The notes under the pieces were generated by a model. It saw nothing but the letters and a program-made list of their open reading frames with translations, ran no database searches and had not been told where the DNA came from. Shown piece after piece: positions 8,585 to 18,249 of a stretch of DNA of 64,000 nucleotides (position 1 is its first letter; each line of letters begins with the position of its first letter). Source of the stretch: Blastomonas sp. SL216 (lineage in GTDB: Bacteria > Pseudomonadota > Alphaproteobacteria > Sphingomonadales > Sphingomonadaceae); NCBI GenBank assembly GCA_026625625.1, contig CP113055.1, forward strand, positions 436,501-500,500, given 5' to 3'. Position numbers and translations under genes: made by a program.

Positions 8585-9991
8585 ATGTTACCCGAAATCG
8601 TCATCATCGGCCGACCCAATGTCGGCAAATCAACCCTGTTCAACCGGCTGGTCGGCAAGAAGCTGGCGCTGGTCGATGACCAGCCCGGTGTCACGCGCGA
8701 CCGCCGCGTTGGCAAGGCAGAGCTGCTGGGCCTGCATTTCCAGATCGTCGATACCGCAGGCTATGAGGACGAGGACCCCGAAACGCTGCCTGGCCGCATG
8801 CGCCAGCAGACCGAAGCCGCTGTCGCCAGCGCGCGCGCGGCGATCTTCGTCTTCGATGCGCGCGCCGGGCTGACCCCGCTCGACGAGGAAATCGCCCGCT
8901 GGCTGCGCACCACCAAGACGCCGATCATCCTGATGGGCAACAAGGCGGAAGGCAGGGCGGCAGATGGCGGCCTGATGGAATCCTATGCGCTGGGCATGGG
9001 CGAACCGATCGCGTTCAGCGCCGAACACGGCGTCGGCGTCGCCGAGCTGTTCGACGCGCTGCGCCCACTGATCGAGGATTGGGATGAGGGCGGCGAGGCG
9101 GAAACCGAGTTTGCCGCGGTGCATCTCGATGCCGAATCGATCGATGAAAGCGCGCTGGAGGCAGCGCCATTGCAGCTGGCGATCGTCGGACGCCCCAATG
9201 CGGGCAAATCGACGCTGATCAACAAGATTCTCGGCGAGGACCGGCTGATCACCGGACCGGAAGCAGGCATCACCCGCGATTCGATCGCGATCGACTGGAC
9301 CTGGGAGCCCGCCGACGGCGCGCCCTCGCGCAAGGTGCGGCTGATCGATACCGCGGGGATGCGCAAGAAGGCCAAGGTGACCGACAAGCTGGAAAAGCTC
9401 TCGGTCGCCGATGCGCGCCGCGCGATCGACTATGCCGAGGTCGTGGTACTGCTGCTTGATGCCACGCGCGGGCTCGAGCTGCAGGAGCTCAAGATCGCCG
9501 ATCATGTGATCAAGGAAGGCCGCGCGCTGGTCATCGCGATCAACAAATGGGATGTGGCGCAGGACGCGTCGAGCCTGTTCAACGGCATCAAGGCCGCGCT
9601 CGACGAGGGCCTGGCGCAGCTCAAGGGCGTGCCCGTGCTCACCATTTCGGGCGTCACCGGCAAGGGCATCGATACGCTGATCAAGGTCGCGTTCGAAACC
9701 CGCACCGCCTGGTCGCGCCGCGTTTCCACCGGCCAGCTCAACCGCTGGTTCGAAATGGCGGTGGAGACCAATCCGCCGCCAGCCCCCGGCGGCAAGCGCA
9801 TCAAGCTGCGCTATATCACCCAGGCCAAGGTGCGCCCGCCGGGCTTTGTCATCTTCGGCACCCGGGTGGACGAGCTGCCGGAAAGCTATTCGCGCTATCT
9901 GGTCAATGGACTCAGGCGCGAGCTGGGTTTCGGCGCGGTTCCGGTCCGCATCACCTATCGCGCACCGAAAAACCCGTTCTCGAACAACTGA
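8585..9991 (+). CDS. der: ribosome biogenesis GTPase Der
   Basis: The 468-residue protein has two tandem GTPase domains followed by a C-terminal KH-like domain, the hallmark of Der (EngA). The first P-loop is GRPNVGKST at 9-17 and the second GRPNAGKST at about 202-210. Each domain has its DTAG switch II motif and an NKxE/NKWD base-recognition motif (GNKAEG and INKWDV). Der is essential for 50S subunit maturation. It follows bamB with a gap of 56 bases. Confidence 0.97.
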   Translation: MLPEIVIIGRPNVGKSTLFNRLVGKKLALVDDQPGVTRDRRVGKAELLGLHFQIVDTAGYEDEDPETLPGRMRQQTEAAVASARAAIFVFDARAGLTPLDEEIARWLRTTKTPIILMGNKAEGRAADGGLMESYALGMGEPIAFSAEHGVGVAELFDALRPLIEDWDEGGEAETEFAAVHLDAESIDESALEAAPLQLAIVGRPNAGKSTLINKILGEDRLITGPEAGITRDSIAIDWTWEPADGAPSRKVRLIDTAGMRKKAKVTDKLEKLSVADARRAIDYAEVVVLLLDATRGLELQELKIADHVIKEGRALVIAINKWDVAQDASSLFNGIKAALDEGLAQLKGVPVLTISGVTGKGIDTLIKVAFETRTAWSRRVSTGQLNRWFEMAVETNPPPAPGGKRIKLRYITQAKVRPPGFVIFGTRVDELPESYSRYLVNGLRRELGFGAVPVRITYRAPKNPFSNN

Positions 9992-10135
9992 TTTTCGGCG
10001 CTTAGCTGATCCGGCACTGAAAACATGGTTTTTGTTGTTGAACGTTGCAGTTACTTGGCTCGCGCAAGACTTCATTTACCATTCGCGATGTAATTTGAGC
10101 CTTGAGTGCTTTGGGGCACGTCGGGAGATTGCATC

Positions 10136-10585
10136 ATGTCGTATCAAGAGGCACCGTTGATTAACTGGTCGACCTATGCCGAAGCGCGTGCGACCCTGGG
10201 CGGCGATTTCGTGCGCATCCTGGGCTATTTCCGCGAAGACGGGGTCAAATCGGTCGACGCGATAGAGACCGCGATGCGGGAGCGCAGCGCCGCTCGGCTC
10301 GTGCTGCCTGCGCATACGCTCAAGAGCGAAGCGCATCAGTTCGGTGCGGAGCGGCTGGGTCTGCTGGCCGAAAAGATCGAGATGGTGGCGCGGCATTGCG
10401 TCGAGACCCATGTTGAGCCGGACGAGCTGCTCGAAGATGTGGTAGGCCTGCGCGACATGTTCTCCGGATCTCTGACGCTGCTGGAAAAAGAGGCCAACCC
10501 GCTGGTCGAACGGCGCACCTTTGGCCGCAAGCCCAATATGGCAGGCGCGAGCCTGGGCGCGCAGCGCAGCTTCGGTCGGGCCTGA
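10136..10585 (+). CDS. Hpt domain phosphotransfer protein
   Basis: The start is the ATG at 10136, after GGGAGA. The 149-residue protein is an Hpt four-helix bundle: the phosphoacceptor His60 lies in the motif AHTLKSEAHQFGAERL, close to the AHxLKGxAxxxGA consensus. The conserved Gly after the Lys is replaced by Ser-Glu. The C-terminal about 40 residues are basic and probably disordered. Hpt proteins shuttle phosphate between hybrid histidine kinases and response regulators. No kinase is adjacent; a ChpT-like or free phosphorelay role is possible but not shown. Confidence 0.8.
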   Translation: MSYQEAPLINWSTYAEARATLGGDFVRILGYFREDGVKSVDAIETAMRERSAARLVLPAHTLKSEAHQFGAERLGLLAEKIEMVARHCVETHVEPDELLEDVVGLRDMFSGSLTLLEKEANPLVERRTFGRKPNMAGASLGAQRSFGRA

Positions 10586-10636
10586 TCGGCCCCCGCACGG
10601 CTTGACCGCGCCGCATTGCAGTCATATCTGGGCGGC

Positions 10637-11161
10637 ATGGCTATCCGTCCCATCCTTGAAGTGCCCGATCCGCGGCTGAAGACCGTCTCCACCCCTGTCG
10701 AGACGTTCGACGATGAACTGCGGACGCTGGTCGCCGACATGTTCGAGACGATGTACGATGCACCCGGCATTGGTCTGGCTGCGATCCAGGTGGGCGTGCC
10801 CCAGCGCGTGCTGGTGATCGACCTGCAGGAACAGGAAGACGAAGAGGGCAAGCCGATCCGCGCCCCGCGCGTCTTCATCAATCCCGAAATTCTCGATCCT
10901 TCGGCCGAACAGTCGCTGTATAACGAGGGCTGCCTGTCGGTCCCCGACCAATATGCCGAAGTCGAACGCCCCGCATCGATCCGCGCCCGGTGGCAGGACC
11001 TGGACGGCAAGGTGCATGAGGAAGCGATGGAGGGCCTGATGGCCACCTGCCTCCAGCACGAGATGGATCATCTTGAAGGCATCCTGTTCATCGACCACCT
11101 GTCGCGCCTCAAGCGCCAGATGGTGCTGAAAAAGCTCGAGAAGCTGCGCAAGGCTGCCTGA
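10637..11161 (+). CDS. def: peptide deformylase
   Basis: The 174-residue enzyme has all three deformylase motifs: GIGLAAIQ at 44-51, EGCLS at 97-101 (metal ligand Cys99) and QHEMDH at 140-145 (His141 and His145 as ligands, Glu142 catalytic). It removes the N-formyl group from nascent proteins and uses Fe2+ or a related metal. The ATG at 10637 gives the canonical [14 protein letters not shown] start. It lies about 50 bases after the Hpt gene and may be co-transcribed with it; fmt does not follow directly. Confidence 0.96.
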   Translation: MAIRPILEVPDPRLKTVSTPVETFDDELRTLVADMFETMYDAPGIGLAAIQVGVPQRVLVIDLQEQEDEEGKPIRAPRVFINPEILDPSAEQSLYNEGCLSVPDQYAEVERPASIRARWQDLDGKVHEEAMEGLMATCLQHEMDHLEGILFIDHLSRLKRQMVLKKLEKLRKAA

Positions 11162-11190
11162 TTACCCCCTAGAATGTAACAAAGAATAGC

Positions 11191-11278
11191 TGTGACCCCT
11201 GCGGAAGCGGGGAGCCCGCTAATTGTCCGGCGGTGGGCAGGAAGCGGGATAACCGCGTGCGTGGGAATGACGGAAACA
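11191..11278. repeat. intergenic repeat, sphingomonad type
   Basis: The def-rmuC gap contains a GC hairpin (CCCCTGC ggaa GCGGGG, from about 11196) and, further on, the block GCGTGGGAATGACGG. These are the two ends of a dispersed element often seen between sphingomonad genes. Only one copy of this form was noticed in the window, so the assignment rests on resemblance to known intergenic elements. Confidence 0.4.
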
Positions 11279-11373
11279 GGCATCACCCGGTTCGGCGGCA
11301 ATGCCCCATTGCCAAGCCGGTTGGTGCGCTCTAGGTTCGCCTTTCGTTCCACTCCTCAGCGCGGAAACCTCTC

Positions 11374-12882
11374 ATGGACCCCATGGTCGCCATCCTCAAC
11401 ATCATTGCCCTGGTCATCGGGCTTGCCATCGGCTGGTGGCTGGGCGGCAAGCCTGTCGCCATTGCCCGTGCCGAGCGCGAGGAAGCGCAGGCGGCGTTCA
11501 AGACTTTGCAGGAGCAGTTCAACGCCGCGATCCGCGACCTGGCTGGCGCGAGCGAGCGAGCGAAGCTGGCCGATGAGCTTGCCGGCAAGCTCGACGAAGC
11601 GCGGCAGCACAATGCGACCCTGGGGGGGCAACTGGCCGCTGCTAGCGAACGCGCTCGCCAGGCCGACGATCTGGCCGAACGGCTCGATACGGTACGTGGC
11701 CAGTATGAGGCCGCTTCCACCCAGCTGTCCGCGCTCAAGGCCGATGCGGCCAATCACGACAAGCAGGTGCGCTTGCTGGTCGAGGCGCGCGAACAGCTGG
11801 TCCAGCAGTTCGGCGAGGTCGGCAACAAGCTGCTCGGTGAAGCGCAGGAGGCGTTCCTGCGCCGCGCGAACGAGCGCTTTGCGCAGTCTGAGGAAAAGAA
11901 CGAGGAAAAGATCCGCACCCTGCTCGCCCCGGTGGGTGAGCGGCTCAAGACCTATGAAGAACAGGTTCAGAAGATCGAGGCGACGCGGAGCGAGGCCTAT
12001 GGCAATCTCACCGGCCTGATCGAGCAGATGCGCGCCGGGCAGGACCGGGTGCAGGCCGAGGCCGCACGTCTGGTCAACTCGCTGCGCAATGCGCCCAAGG
12101 CGCGTGGCCGCTGGGGCGAACAGCAGCTGCGCAACGTGCTCGAAAGCTGCGGCCTGGCCGAACGCACCGATTTCCTGATGGAGCTGAGCGTCGATACCGA
12201 GGATGGGCGGCTGCGCCCCGATGCGGTGGTCAAGGTGCCCGGCGGGCGCTCGCTGGTGATCGACGCCAAGGTGTCGCTCAATGCCTATCAGGATGCGTTC
12301 GGGGCGGAAGATGACGACGGTCGTCGGCTCGCGCTGACTGCGCATTGCGCCTCGATGAAGGCCCATATCGATGGCCTGTCACGCAAGGCCTATTGGGACC
12401 AGTTCGAGGACGCCCCCGATTATGTCATCATGTTCGTGCCCGGTGAGCACTTTCTGTCCGCCGCGCTGGAGCATGATGCCAAGCTGTGGGACTATGCCTT
12501 TGAAAAGAAGGTGTTGCTGGCGACACCTACCAACCTCGTTGCAATCGCGCGCACCGTCGCCAGCGTGTGGCGGCAGGAAGGCCTGGCGCAGGAAGCGCGG
12601 CAGATCGGCCAGCTCGGCAAGGAACTCTATGACCGCCTTGCGGTTTCCGCCGAGCATCTGAAGCGCGTCGGCTCGGGCCTGTCGAGCGCGGTCGGGCATT
12701 ACAACAAGTTCGTCGGCAGCTTCGAACGCAATGTGCTGTCGACGGGCCGCAAGTTCGCCGCGCTCAACATCGAGACCGGCAAGCGCGAACTGGAGACGAT
12801 CGACGAGATAGAGGCGCTGCCGCGTTATGGCGATGCTGCGCTCATTGAGGCGGATGAGGGTGTGAAGGACGCGGCGGAGTAA
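11374..12882 (+). CDS. rmuC: RmuC family DNA recombination protein
   Basis: The 502-residue protein has an N-terminal membrane anchor at about 4-24 (VAILNIIALVIGLAIGWWLGG), a long Ala/Glu-rich coiled coil to about residue 230, and a C-terminal RmuC nuclease-like domain with GRWGEQQLRNVLE, LRPDAVVKVPGGRSLVIDAKVSL and a YVIMFVPGE block. The DAK residues match the PD-(D/E)xK nuclease fold proposed for RmuC. The family limits DNA inversions at short inverted repeats in E. coli. It lies downstream of def, separated by a repeat. Confidence 0.92.
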   Translation: MDPMVAILNIIALVIGLAIGWWLGGKPVAIARAEREEAQAAFKTLQEQFNAAIRDLAGASERAKLADELAGKLDEARQHNATLGGQLAAASERARQADDLAERLDTVRGQYEAASTQLSALKADAANHDKQVRLLVEAREQLVQQFGEVGNKLLGEAQEAFLRRANERFAQSEEKNEEKIRTLLAPVGERLKTYEEQVQKIEATRSEAYGNLTGLIEQMRAGQDRVQAEAARLVNSLRNAPKARGRWGEQQLRNVLESCGLAERTDFLMELSVDTEDGRLRPDAVVKVPGGRSLVIDAKVSLNAYQDAFGAEDDDGRRLALTAHCASMKAHIDGLSRKAYWDQFEDAPDYVIMFVPGEHFLSAALEHDAKLWDYAFEKKVLLATPTNLVAIARTVASVWRQEGLAQEARQIGQLGKELYDRLAVSAEHLKRVGSGLSSAVGHYNKFVGSFERNVLSTGRKFAALNIETGKRELETIDEIEALPRYGDAALIEADEGVKDAAE

Positions 12883-12995
12883 TCTGAAATCCTCCCACAG
12901 CTCGCTGGGGGAAGGGCAGCGGGATCGTGCCGCCGATCAAAGACCGTGCAAGTCCGTTTTTCGTGACGAGCCGGGCGCGGATTTTTGAGCGAAAT

Positions 12996-13128
12996 CTCCC
13001 CTCCCGCTGGCGGGAGGGGTTAGCGAAGCCGGGGTGGGGCGAGCCGCAGGCGAGCTTACGGACGGTGCCTGTTCAGGCCCACCCCGCGCGGCAGGCCGCG
13101 CTGCCCCTCCCGCACGCGGGAGGGGAGA
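12996..13128. repeat. composite REP/MITE-like palindromic element
   Basis: Two near-identical hairpins bound the element: CCCCTCCCG ctgg CGGGAGGGG (12998-13019) and CCCCTCCCGC ac GCGGGAGGGG (13104-13125). Between them, GCCGGGGTGGGGC and GCCCACCCCGC form a second, inner inverted repeat. The nested arrangement suggests a non-coding mobile element of REP/MITE type. It sits between the 3' ends of the convergent rmuC and the DUF937 gene. A related hairpin lies at 26970-26997. Confidence 0.65.
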
Positions 13129-13156
13129 GGATGGAGCGCGCAGCAGCAGGGGCGAC

Positions 13157-13474
13157 TTACTGCCCGGTGAACTTCTTCGCGAAGCCCATGATGTCGTTGA
13201 CCGGGTTGCCGTCGCCATCCTGATCCAGGAAGCCGGTGACCTTTTTCAGCGCATCCTCGCCGCCGACCTGGGCGAGCAGGTCCTGCAGCTTGTCCATCGG
13301 CAGGCCGGTGGACTCAGCAGCGGATGCCACCGTGTCGCCGGGCTGGGGTGCGGCTTTGCCCAGCGCTGCCATCGCGGACTGGACCTGCTCTTCGCTCAGG
13401 CCTACCTGCTTGGCGAGGCCAGCAATCTTGTCGACGCCGCCCAGCTGGCCGACGATGTTGTTGAGGAAATCCAT
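13157..13474 (-). CDS. DUF937/YidB-like protein with EF-hand-like loop
   Basis: The 105-residue protein starts at an ATG preceded by GGGAG. It is Ala/Gly-rich and helical. Near the end a calcium-binding-like loop DQDGDGNPVND (residues 84-94) is followed by an IMGFAKKF helix, the pattern of DUF937/YidB proteins. There is no signal peptide. The function is unknown. A longer in-frame extension upstream lacks family similarity. Confidence 0.72.
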   Translation of the reverse strand: MDFLNNIVGQLGGVDKIAGLAKQVGLSEEQVQSAMAALGKAAPQPGDTVASAAESTGLPMDKLQDLLAQVGGEDALKKVTGFLDQDGDGNPVNDIMGFAKKFTGQ

Positions 13475-13535
13475 GCGTTCAGCTCCCTTTGTTTGGCTGC
13501 AAGTTAACATGGGGGCAGGGGCGTAGCCACGACAT

Positions 13536-13985
13536 TCACTCCGGTAGCGGCGCGACATCTGGTAAAATCACCGCACGGCGCGCCTCGACCGAGAACAGCC
13601 GGTCGCGCGAAAAGAAACGCAGCGGCCAGTTGCGCGCGCCTTCAGGCTCTGTCAGCAGCGCGTTGACCCGCTGGGCGAGCGGCAGATCGGGATCGCAGCG
13701 CCGGTGATAGGCGGTGACGCCGACTGCATAGCAGTGCGTGATTGTCGCATGGAAGCCGCTGCTGTCAGTGTTGGGCGTGCCGACGCTGGCATTGTGGCGG
13801 CAGATGATGCCCGGAAGATCGCGGGTCAGATCGATATCCGGCCGCTCGGCTGTGAGCCAGTAGCAGGCGGCGACATGCGCCTCGTGCGTCCATTCCTCGC
13901 GCGGCAGGCATGAAGCGATCAGCCGTTCGCCAAGGTGGCGAACGGCTGTGCTGGAATCGAAAAATCGGATTGTGTGGTCGGTCAT
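13536..13985 (-). CDS. conserved hypothetical protein
   Basis: The 149-residue protein has no motif I can tie to a named family. Visible features are an N-terminal REEWTHEAHVAACYWL helix with two His residues, a central NTDSSGFHATITHCY block with further His, and a C-terminal FFSRDRLFSVEARRA block. The set of conserved-looking His/Glu residues would suit a metal-binding helical protein, but this is only an impression. It is soluble and has no signal peptide. It lies between the DUF937 gene and pckA, in the same direction. Confidence 0.65.
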   Translation of the reverse strand: MTDHTIRFFDSSTAVRHLGERLIASCLPREEWTHEAHVAACYWLTAERPDIDLTRDLPGIICRHNASVGTPNTDSSGFHATITHCYAVGVTAYHRRCDPDLPLAQRVNALLTEPEGARNWPLRFFSRDRLFSVEARRAVILPDVAPLPE

Positions 13986-14030
13986 GATCGGGCTTTCAGA
14001 AGCGAAGGCCCGATCGTGAACCGGGCCGGG

Positions 14031-15638
14031 TCAGGCAGCGACGGCCTGACGTTGCGGGGCGGCGGCGCGGACCGCCTCATCGACATGCTCTTCGAACTGC
14101 GCGAAATTATCGATGAACTGGCCGACCAGCTTCTGCGCGGTGGCGTCATAATCGGCCTTGTCCGCCCAGGTGCCGCGCGGATCGAGGATCGCGGTGTCGA
14201 CGCCCGGCACGCTGACCGGGACTTCGAAGCCGAAATTCGGATCAGTGCGGAATTCGGTGCTGTTCAGGCTGCCGTCGAGCGCGGCGTTGAGCAATGCCCG
14301 CGTTGCCTTGATCGGCATGCGGCTGCCGACGCCGTGCTTGCCGCCGGTCCAGCCGGTGTTGACCAGCCAGCAGGTGACATTGCCCTTGGCGATGCGCTCC
14401 TTCAGCAGATTGCCATAGACCGAAGGGTGACGCGGCATGAACGGCGCACCGAAACAGGTCGAGAAGGTCGCCGAAGGCTCGGTCACGCCGATTTCTGTGC
14501 CGGCGACGCGTGCGGTATAGCCCGAAAGGAAGTGGTACATCGCCTGTTCCGGGGTCAGCCGCGCGATCGGGGGCAGCACGCCATAGGCATCGGCAGTGAG
14601 GAAGATGATGTTCTTCGGCACCGGACCCAGATTGTCCTTCGACGCATTGGGAATGAAGTCGATCGGGTAGGAACCGCGGCTGTTTTCCGCCAGCGAATTG
14701 TCGGCGAAATCGAGCGTGCGGGTGGCCGGATCCATCACCACATTTTCCAGCACCGTGCCGAAGCGTCCGGTGGTGGCGTAGATTTCGGGCTCGGCCTCGG
14801 GCGACAGGTTGATCATCTTGGCATAGCAGCCGCCTTCGAAGTTGAACACGGCGGTGTCCGACCAGCCATGCTCGTCGTCACCGATGAGCGTGCGGCTGGC
14901 ATCTGCGCTGAGCGTGGTCTTGCCGGTGCCCGACAGGCCGAAGAACACAGCCGTGTCGCCTTCGGGGCCGATATTGGCGGAGCAATGCATCGGCATCACG
15001 CCCTTGGTGGGCAGCAGATAGTTGAGAATGCCGAAAACCGACTTCTTCATCTCGCCGGCATAAGCGGTTCCGCCGATCAGGATCAGCTTTTCCGACAGGT
15101 TGACCGCGATCACGGTCTCGCTGCGCGTGCCATGCTTGGCCGGGTCAGCGCGGAAGCTGGGCAGGTCGATGATCGTGTATTCGGGCACGAAATCGGTCAG
15201 CTCTTCCGCCTTGGGGCGGACCAGCAGGGTGCGGATGAACTGGTTGTGCCAGGCGAATTCGTTGATGACGCGGACATTGACGCGATATTCGGGCTGCGAT
15301 CCGCCGAACAGGTCCTGCACGTACAGCTTCGGCTTTTCGCCCAGGAAGGCGAGGAAATCGGCCTTCAGCGTCGCGAAGTTTTCCGGCGTCATCGCGACAT
15401 TGGTCTTGCCCCACCAGACGGTGTTCTCGGTCTCCGCATCGCGGACGATGAACTTGTCATTGGCGCTGCGGCCAGTGTGCTTGCCGGTCGCAACGACCAG
15501 TGCGCCGCCCTTGGCCAGCGATCCTTCGCCATTGCGCAGGGCTTCTTCGACCAGGGCTTCGGTGCCCAGGTTCCAGTGCTGGTTGTCGGTTGCGGTAAAG
15601 CCCTGATCGGCAAGCGAAACTTTGGATTTATTGGCCAC
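14031..15638 (-). CDS. pckA: phosphoenolpyruvate carboxykinase (ATP)
   Basis: The 535-residue enzyme converts oxaloacetate and ATP to PEP, CO2 and ADP, the entry step of gluconeogenesis. Motifs seen are the nucleotide P-loop [11 protein letters not shown] near residue 233, the metal-site block [32 protein letters not shown] and the ring of ACFGAPF type ([11 protein letters not shown]). The start chosen is GTG at 15638 with a GGGAGA site upstream; the longer open frame to 15719 looks non-family. It is divergent from chvI, as in rhizobia. A copy of the pectin-locus operator lies 141 bases upstream. Confidence 0.95.
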   Translation of the reverse strand: MANKSKVSLADQGFTATDNQHWNLGTEALVEEALRNGEGSLAKGGALVVATGKHTGRSANDKFIVRDAETENTVWWGKTNVAMTPENFATLKADFLAFLGEKPKLYVQDLFGGSQPEYRVNVRVINEFAWHNQFIRTLLVRPKAEELTDFVPEYTIIDLPSFRADPAKHGTRSETVIAVNLSEKLILIGGTAYAGEMKKSVFGILNYLLPTKGVMPMHCSANIGPEGDTAVFFGLSGTGKTTLSADASRTLIGDDEHGWSDTAVFNFEGGCYAKMINLSPEAEPEIYATTGRFGTVLENVVMDPATRTLDFADNSLAENSRGSYPIDFIPNASKDNLGPVPKNIIFLTADAYGVLPPIARLTPEQAMYHFLSGYTARVAGTEIGVTEPSATFSTCFGAPFMPRHPSVYGNLLKERIAKGNVTCWLVNTGWTGGKHGVGSRMPIKATRALLNAALDGSLNSTEFRTDPNFGFEVPVSVPGVDTAILDPRGTWADKADYDATAQKLVGQFIDNFAQFEEHVDEAVRAAAPQRQAVAA

Positions 15639-15778
15639 TGCTGAAATTCTCCCAAGTTGGTGCCGCCTTCGGCTGATCTCGCGCCCACCCGCCAGCCTTT
15701 GCAATCCACGGCGACTCACGCAGTTCTTCCCTCGTGATGCAATCGTCCAAGACCACCGCTCGGCACTCTGTCAATAGC

Positions 15779-15792
15779 TGCTACCGGTGTCA
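15779..15792. promoter_or_regulatory. candidate LacI-family operator between pckA and chvI
   Basis: The 14-mer TGCTACCGGTGTCA (reverse complement TGACACCGGTAGCA) is identical to the copy upstream of the pectin-locus TonB receptor at 42388-42401. It lies 141 bases from the pckA start and 132 from the chvI start, roughly midway. I infer it belongs to the LacI-type regulator encoded at 48448-49464. Confidence 0.7.
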
Positions 15793-15923
15793 TAACACGG
15801 GTGGTGCATTGTTGTGTGTGCACACCCAAAATGCTGCGCCGCGGCAAGTGGCAGATAGCGGTTTACCCCGTCGCCATGATATGCGACCCGCAGACAGCTA
15901 TATCGAGGAGGATAGAGCCACTC

Positions 15924-16631
15924 ATGGCGGCAGTGATTGCGCTGGTCGATGACGACCGCAACATTCTGACATCGGTATCGATCGCGCTGCAGGCAGAGGG
16001 CTTTGTCACGCGCCTGTATTCGGACGGAGAGGCGGCGCTCAAGGCGATCACCGAAACCCCGCCCGATCTGTGCCTGTTCGACATCAAGATGCCGCGCATG
16101 GACGGGCTGGAACTGCTGCGCCGGGTGCGTGAGACGAGCGCGGTGCCGGTGATCTTCCTGACCTCGAAGGACGAGGAGCTCGACGAGGCGCTGGGCCTGG
16201 CGATGGGCGCGGACGATTATATCACCAAGCCCTTTTCGCAGAGGTTGCTGATCGCGCGGATCAAGGCGATCCTGCGGCGCGCAGAGCTGATGCGCACGCC
16301 CGATCAGCCGAGCAACGAGCCAGCCGCCGAACCGATCGTGCGGGGCCGGCTGGAGATGGACCCGGCGCGGCACATGGTCAGCTGGGACGGCAAGAAGGTG
16401 ACGCTGACGGTCACCGAATTCCTGATCCTCGAGGCGCTGGCGGCGCGGCCCGGCGTGGTCAAGAGCCGCAACCAGCTGATGGATGCGGCGTATCAGGATG
16501 ACGTTTACGTCGATGACAGGACCATCGACAGCCATATCAAGCGGCTGCGGCGCAAGTTCCGCGAGGTCGATCCGGAGTTTTCAGCAATCGATACGTTATA
16601 TGGCGCCGGATACCGATTCGCTGGCGAATAA
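15924..16631 (+). CDS. chvI: two-component response regulator ChvI
   Basis: The 235-residue protein has an N-terminal receiver domain (acidic pocket DDD at 9-11, phosphoacceptor Asp53 in [11 protein letters not shown], Lys in DDYITKPF) and a C-terminal OmpR/PhoB winged helix with [14 protein letters not shown] and [15 protein letters not shown]. With ChvG it responds to acidity or cell-wall stress in alphaproteobacteria and controls envelope genes. The ATG at 15924 follows GAGGAGGA. It overlaps chvG by 32 bases and opens the chvI-chvG-hprK-rapZ-PTS block. Confidence 0.93.
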   Translation: MAAVIALVDDDRNILTSVSIALQAEGFVTRLYSDGEAALKAITETPPDLCLFDIKMPRMDGLELLRRVRETSAVPVIFLTSKDEELDEALGLAMGADDYITKPFSQRLLIARIKAILRRAELMRTPDQPSNEPAAEPIVRGRLEMDPARHMVSWDGKKVTLTVTEFLILEALAARPGVVKSRNQLMDAAYQDDVYVDDRTIDSHIKRLRRKFREVDPEFSAIDTLYGAGYRFAGE

Positions 16632-18198
16632 CCTGCCCGTGGGCAGGCTGGGCTGGACCCGCCGGGTATCGCTGACCTGGCGGATTCTGGCGGTCAACGT
16701 GTTCGCCATCGCCATGCTGGGCGGTGGCCTGCTGTATCTCGACAGCTATCGCGAACAGATCATCCAGGAGCGGCTGGAGCAGGAGCAGCAGAGCATATGG
16801 CTGCTGGCGCACGCGCTCGAGCGGTTGGACCAGCCGGGGCGCGTCGCGATGATGCGGGCGGTCAGCACGCGCTATGGCTCGCGCATCCGGCTCTATGATC
16901 GCAGCGGTGTGATAAGGCTCGACAGCTTTGCGCTCGGCCGCCCCACATATGAGCTGCGCAATCCCGATGAGGAGCCGTGGCAGCGGCATGCCGCACGCTT
17001 GCTGGACCAGGGGTTCGACTGGCTGGTCGATGCCGCCAGGGTCGATTTCTATGCCGAGCGCCAGCCCGACCGGCTGCAGAACTGGCCCGAAGCGGCGGCG
17101 GCTCGCTCCGGCCAGGGGGCTTATGCCCGCATGCGCTATGCGCCCGACCGCACGCCGATGATCAGCGCAGCGATTGCCCTGCCACGCGGCGACGGCGTGC
17201 TGCTGACCAGCTATAATGCGCGCGACATCACCCGGATTGTCCGCGCAGAGCGGTTCAACCTGGCGATGATCGTGCTGGCAACCACGATCGTCTCGGTGCT
17301 GTTCTCGCTGTTCCTGGCGCGCACGATCGTCCAGCCGCTGCGCCGCCTGGCGAGCGCGGCGGTGCGGGTGCGGCTGGGCCGCGCGCGCGAGGTGGTGGTA
17401 CCGCGGCTGCCTTCGCGCGGTGACGAGATCGGCTTGCTTGCGCGGTCGCTGTCCGACATGAGCATGGCGCTGCGCCAGAAGATCGATGCGACCGAGGCCT
17501 TTGCCGCCGATGTCAGCCACGAGCTCAAGAACCCGCTCGCCTCGCTGCGCTCGGCGCTCGAAGGGTTGGGCAGCGTCAAGGACGAAGGACTGCGGGCGCA
17601 GCTTTTCGAGATTGCCTGCAGCGATGTCCGCCGTCTCGACCGGCTGATTACCGACATTTCGGAAGCCTCGCGCGTCGATGCGCAGCTCACCCGGACCCGG
17701 TTTGAGCCGATCGACCTGGGCGAGATGATCGAGAATCTGCTCGAGCTGCGTCGGTCGCGCGGATTGAACCAGGGGCGCGAGACCGCCTTTGCCCGGCCTC
17801 GGCGCGGCGTGGCGGTGGTGATGGGCGAGGGGACCCGGCTGGAGCGGGTGATCTCGAACCTGCTCGACAATGCGGTGTCCTTCTCGCCGCCGGGCGGGCT
17901 GGTGCGGATCGAGGCGACGCAGATGCGCGGGCGCGTGCTGGTGCGGGTGATCGACGAGGGCCCGGGCGTGCTGCCCAGCGAGCGCGAGGCGATCTTCCGT
18001 CGCTTTCACAGCGCACGGCCCGAAGGCGAGGCGTTCGGCCAGCATAGCGGCCTGGGCCTCGCGATCGCGCGGACGATCGTGGAGGGGCATCACGGCACCA
18101 TCACCGTCGCCGACCGGGATGACGGCGCGCCAGGCGCAGTGTTCGAAATCTGCCTGCCGGCGATGGACCATCAGGAACTGCCCATTTCCCCGGCCTGA
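16600..18198 (+). CDS. chvG: sensor histidine kinase ChvG
   Basis: The 532-residue kinase has a first membrane segment at about 28-46, a periplasmic sensor of about 170 residues, a second membrane segment at about 218-240, a HAMP linker, and a DHp domain with His307 in [15 protein letters not shown]. The ATPase domain has the N box ([16 protein letters not shown]), DEGPGV and GLGLAIAR. It phosphorylates ChvI. The start ATG lies inside the end of chvI (32-base overlap), so translation is coupled. In relatives the periplasmic partner is ExoR, which is not in this window. Confidence 0.93.
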   Translation: MAPDTDSLANNLPVGRLGWTRRVSLTWRILAVNVFAIAMLGGGLLYLDSYREQIIQERLEQEQQSIWLLAHALERLDQPGRVAMMRAVSTRYGSRIRLYDRSGVIRLDSFALGRPTYELRNPDEEPWQRHAARLLDQGFDWLVDAARVDFYAERQPDRLQNWPEAAAARSGQGAYARMRYAPDRTPMISAAIALPRGDGVLLTSYNARDITRIVRAERFNLAMIVLATTIVSVLFSLFLARTIVQPLRRLASAAVRVRLGRAREVVVPRLPSRGDEIGLLARSLSDMSMALRQKIDATEAFAADVSHELKNPLASLRSALEGLGSVKDEGLRAQLFEIACSDVRRLDRLITDISEASRVDAQLTRTRFEPIDLGEMIENLLELRRSRGLNQGRETAFARPRRGVAVVMGEGTRLERVISNLLDNAVSFSPPGGLVRIEATQMRGRVLVRVIDEGPGVLPSEREAIFRRFHSARPEGEAFGQHSGLGLAIARTIVEGHHGTITVADRDDGAPGAVFEICLPAMDHQELPISPA

Positions 18199-18249
18199 GT
18201 GTGACGCTAAACCGGGGGTAATCCGAAAACGGAGCAGGGGGAGGACAAG

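Noticed and set aside
8630-10075. A 481-codon minus-strand frame
   Set aside because: Antisense to der, which has two full GTPase domains.
13935-15644. A 569-codon plus-strand frame
   Set aside because: It mirrors pckA, whose motifs are complete; composition is that of a shadow frame.
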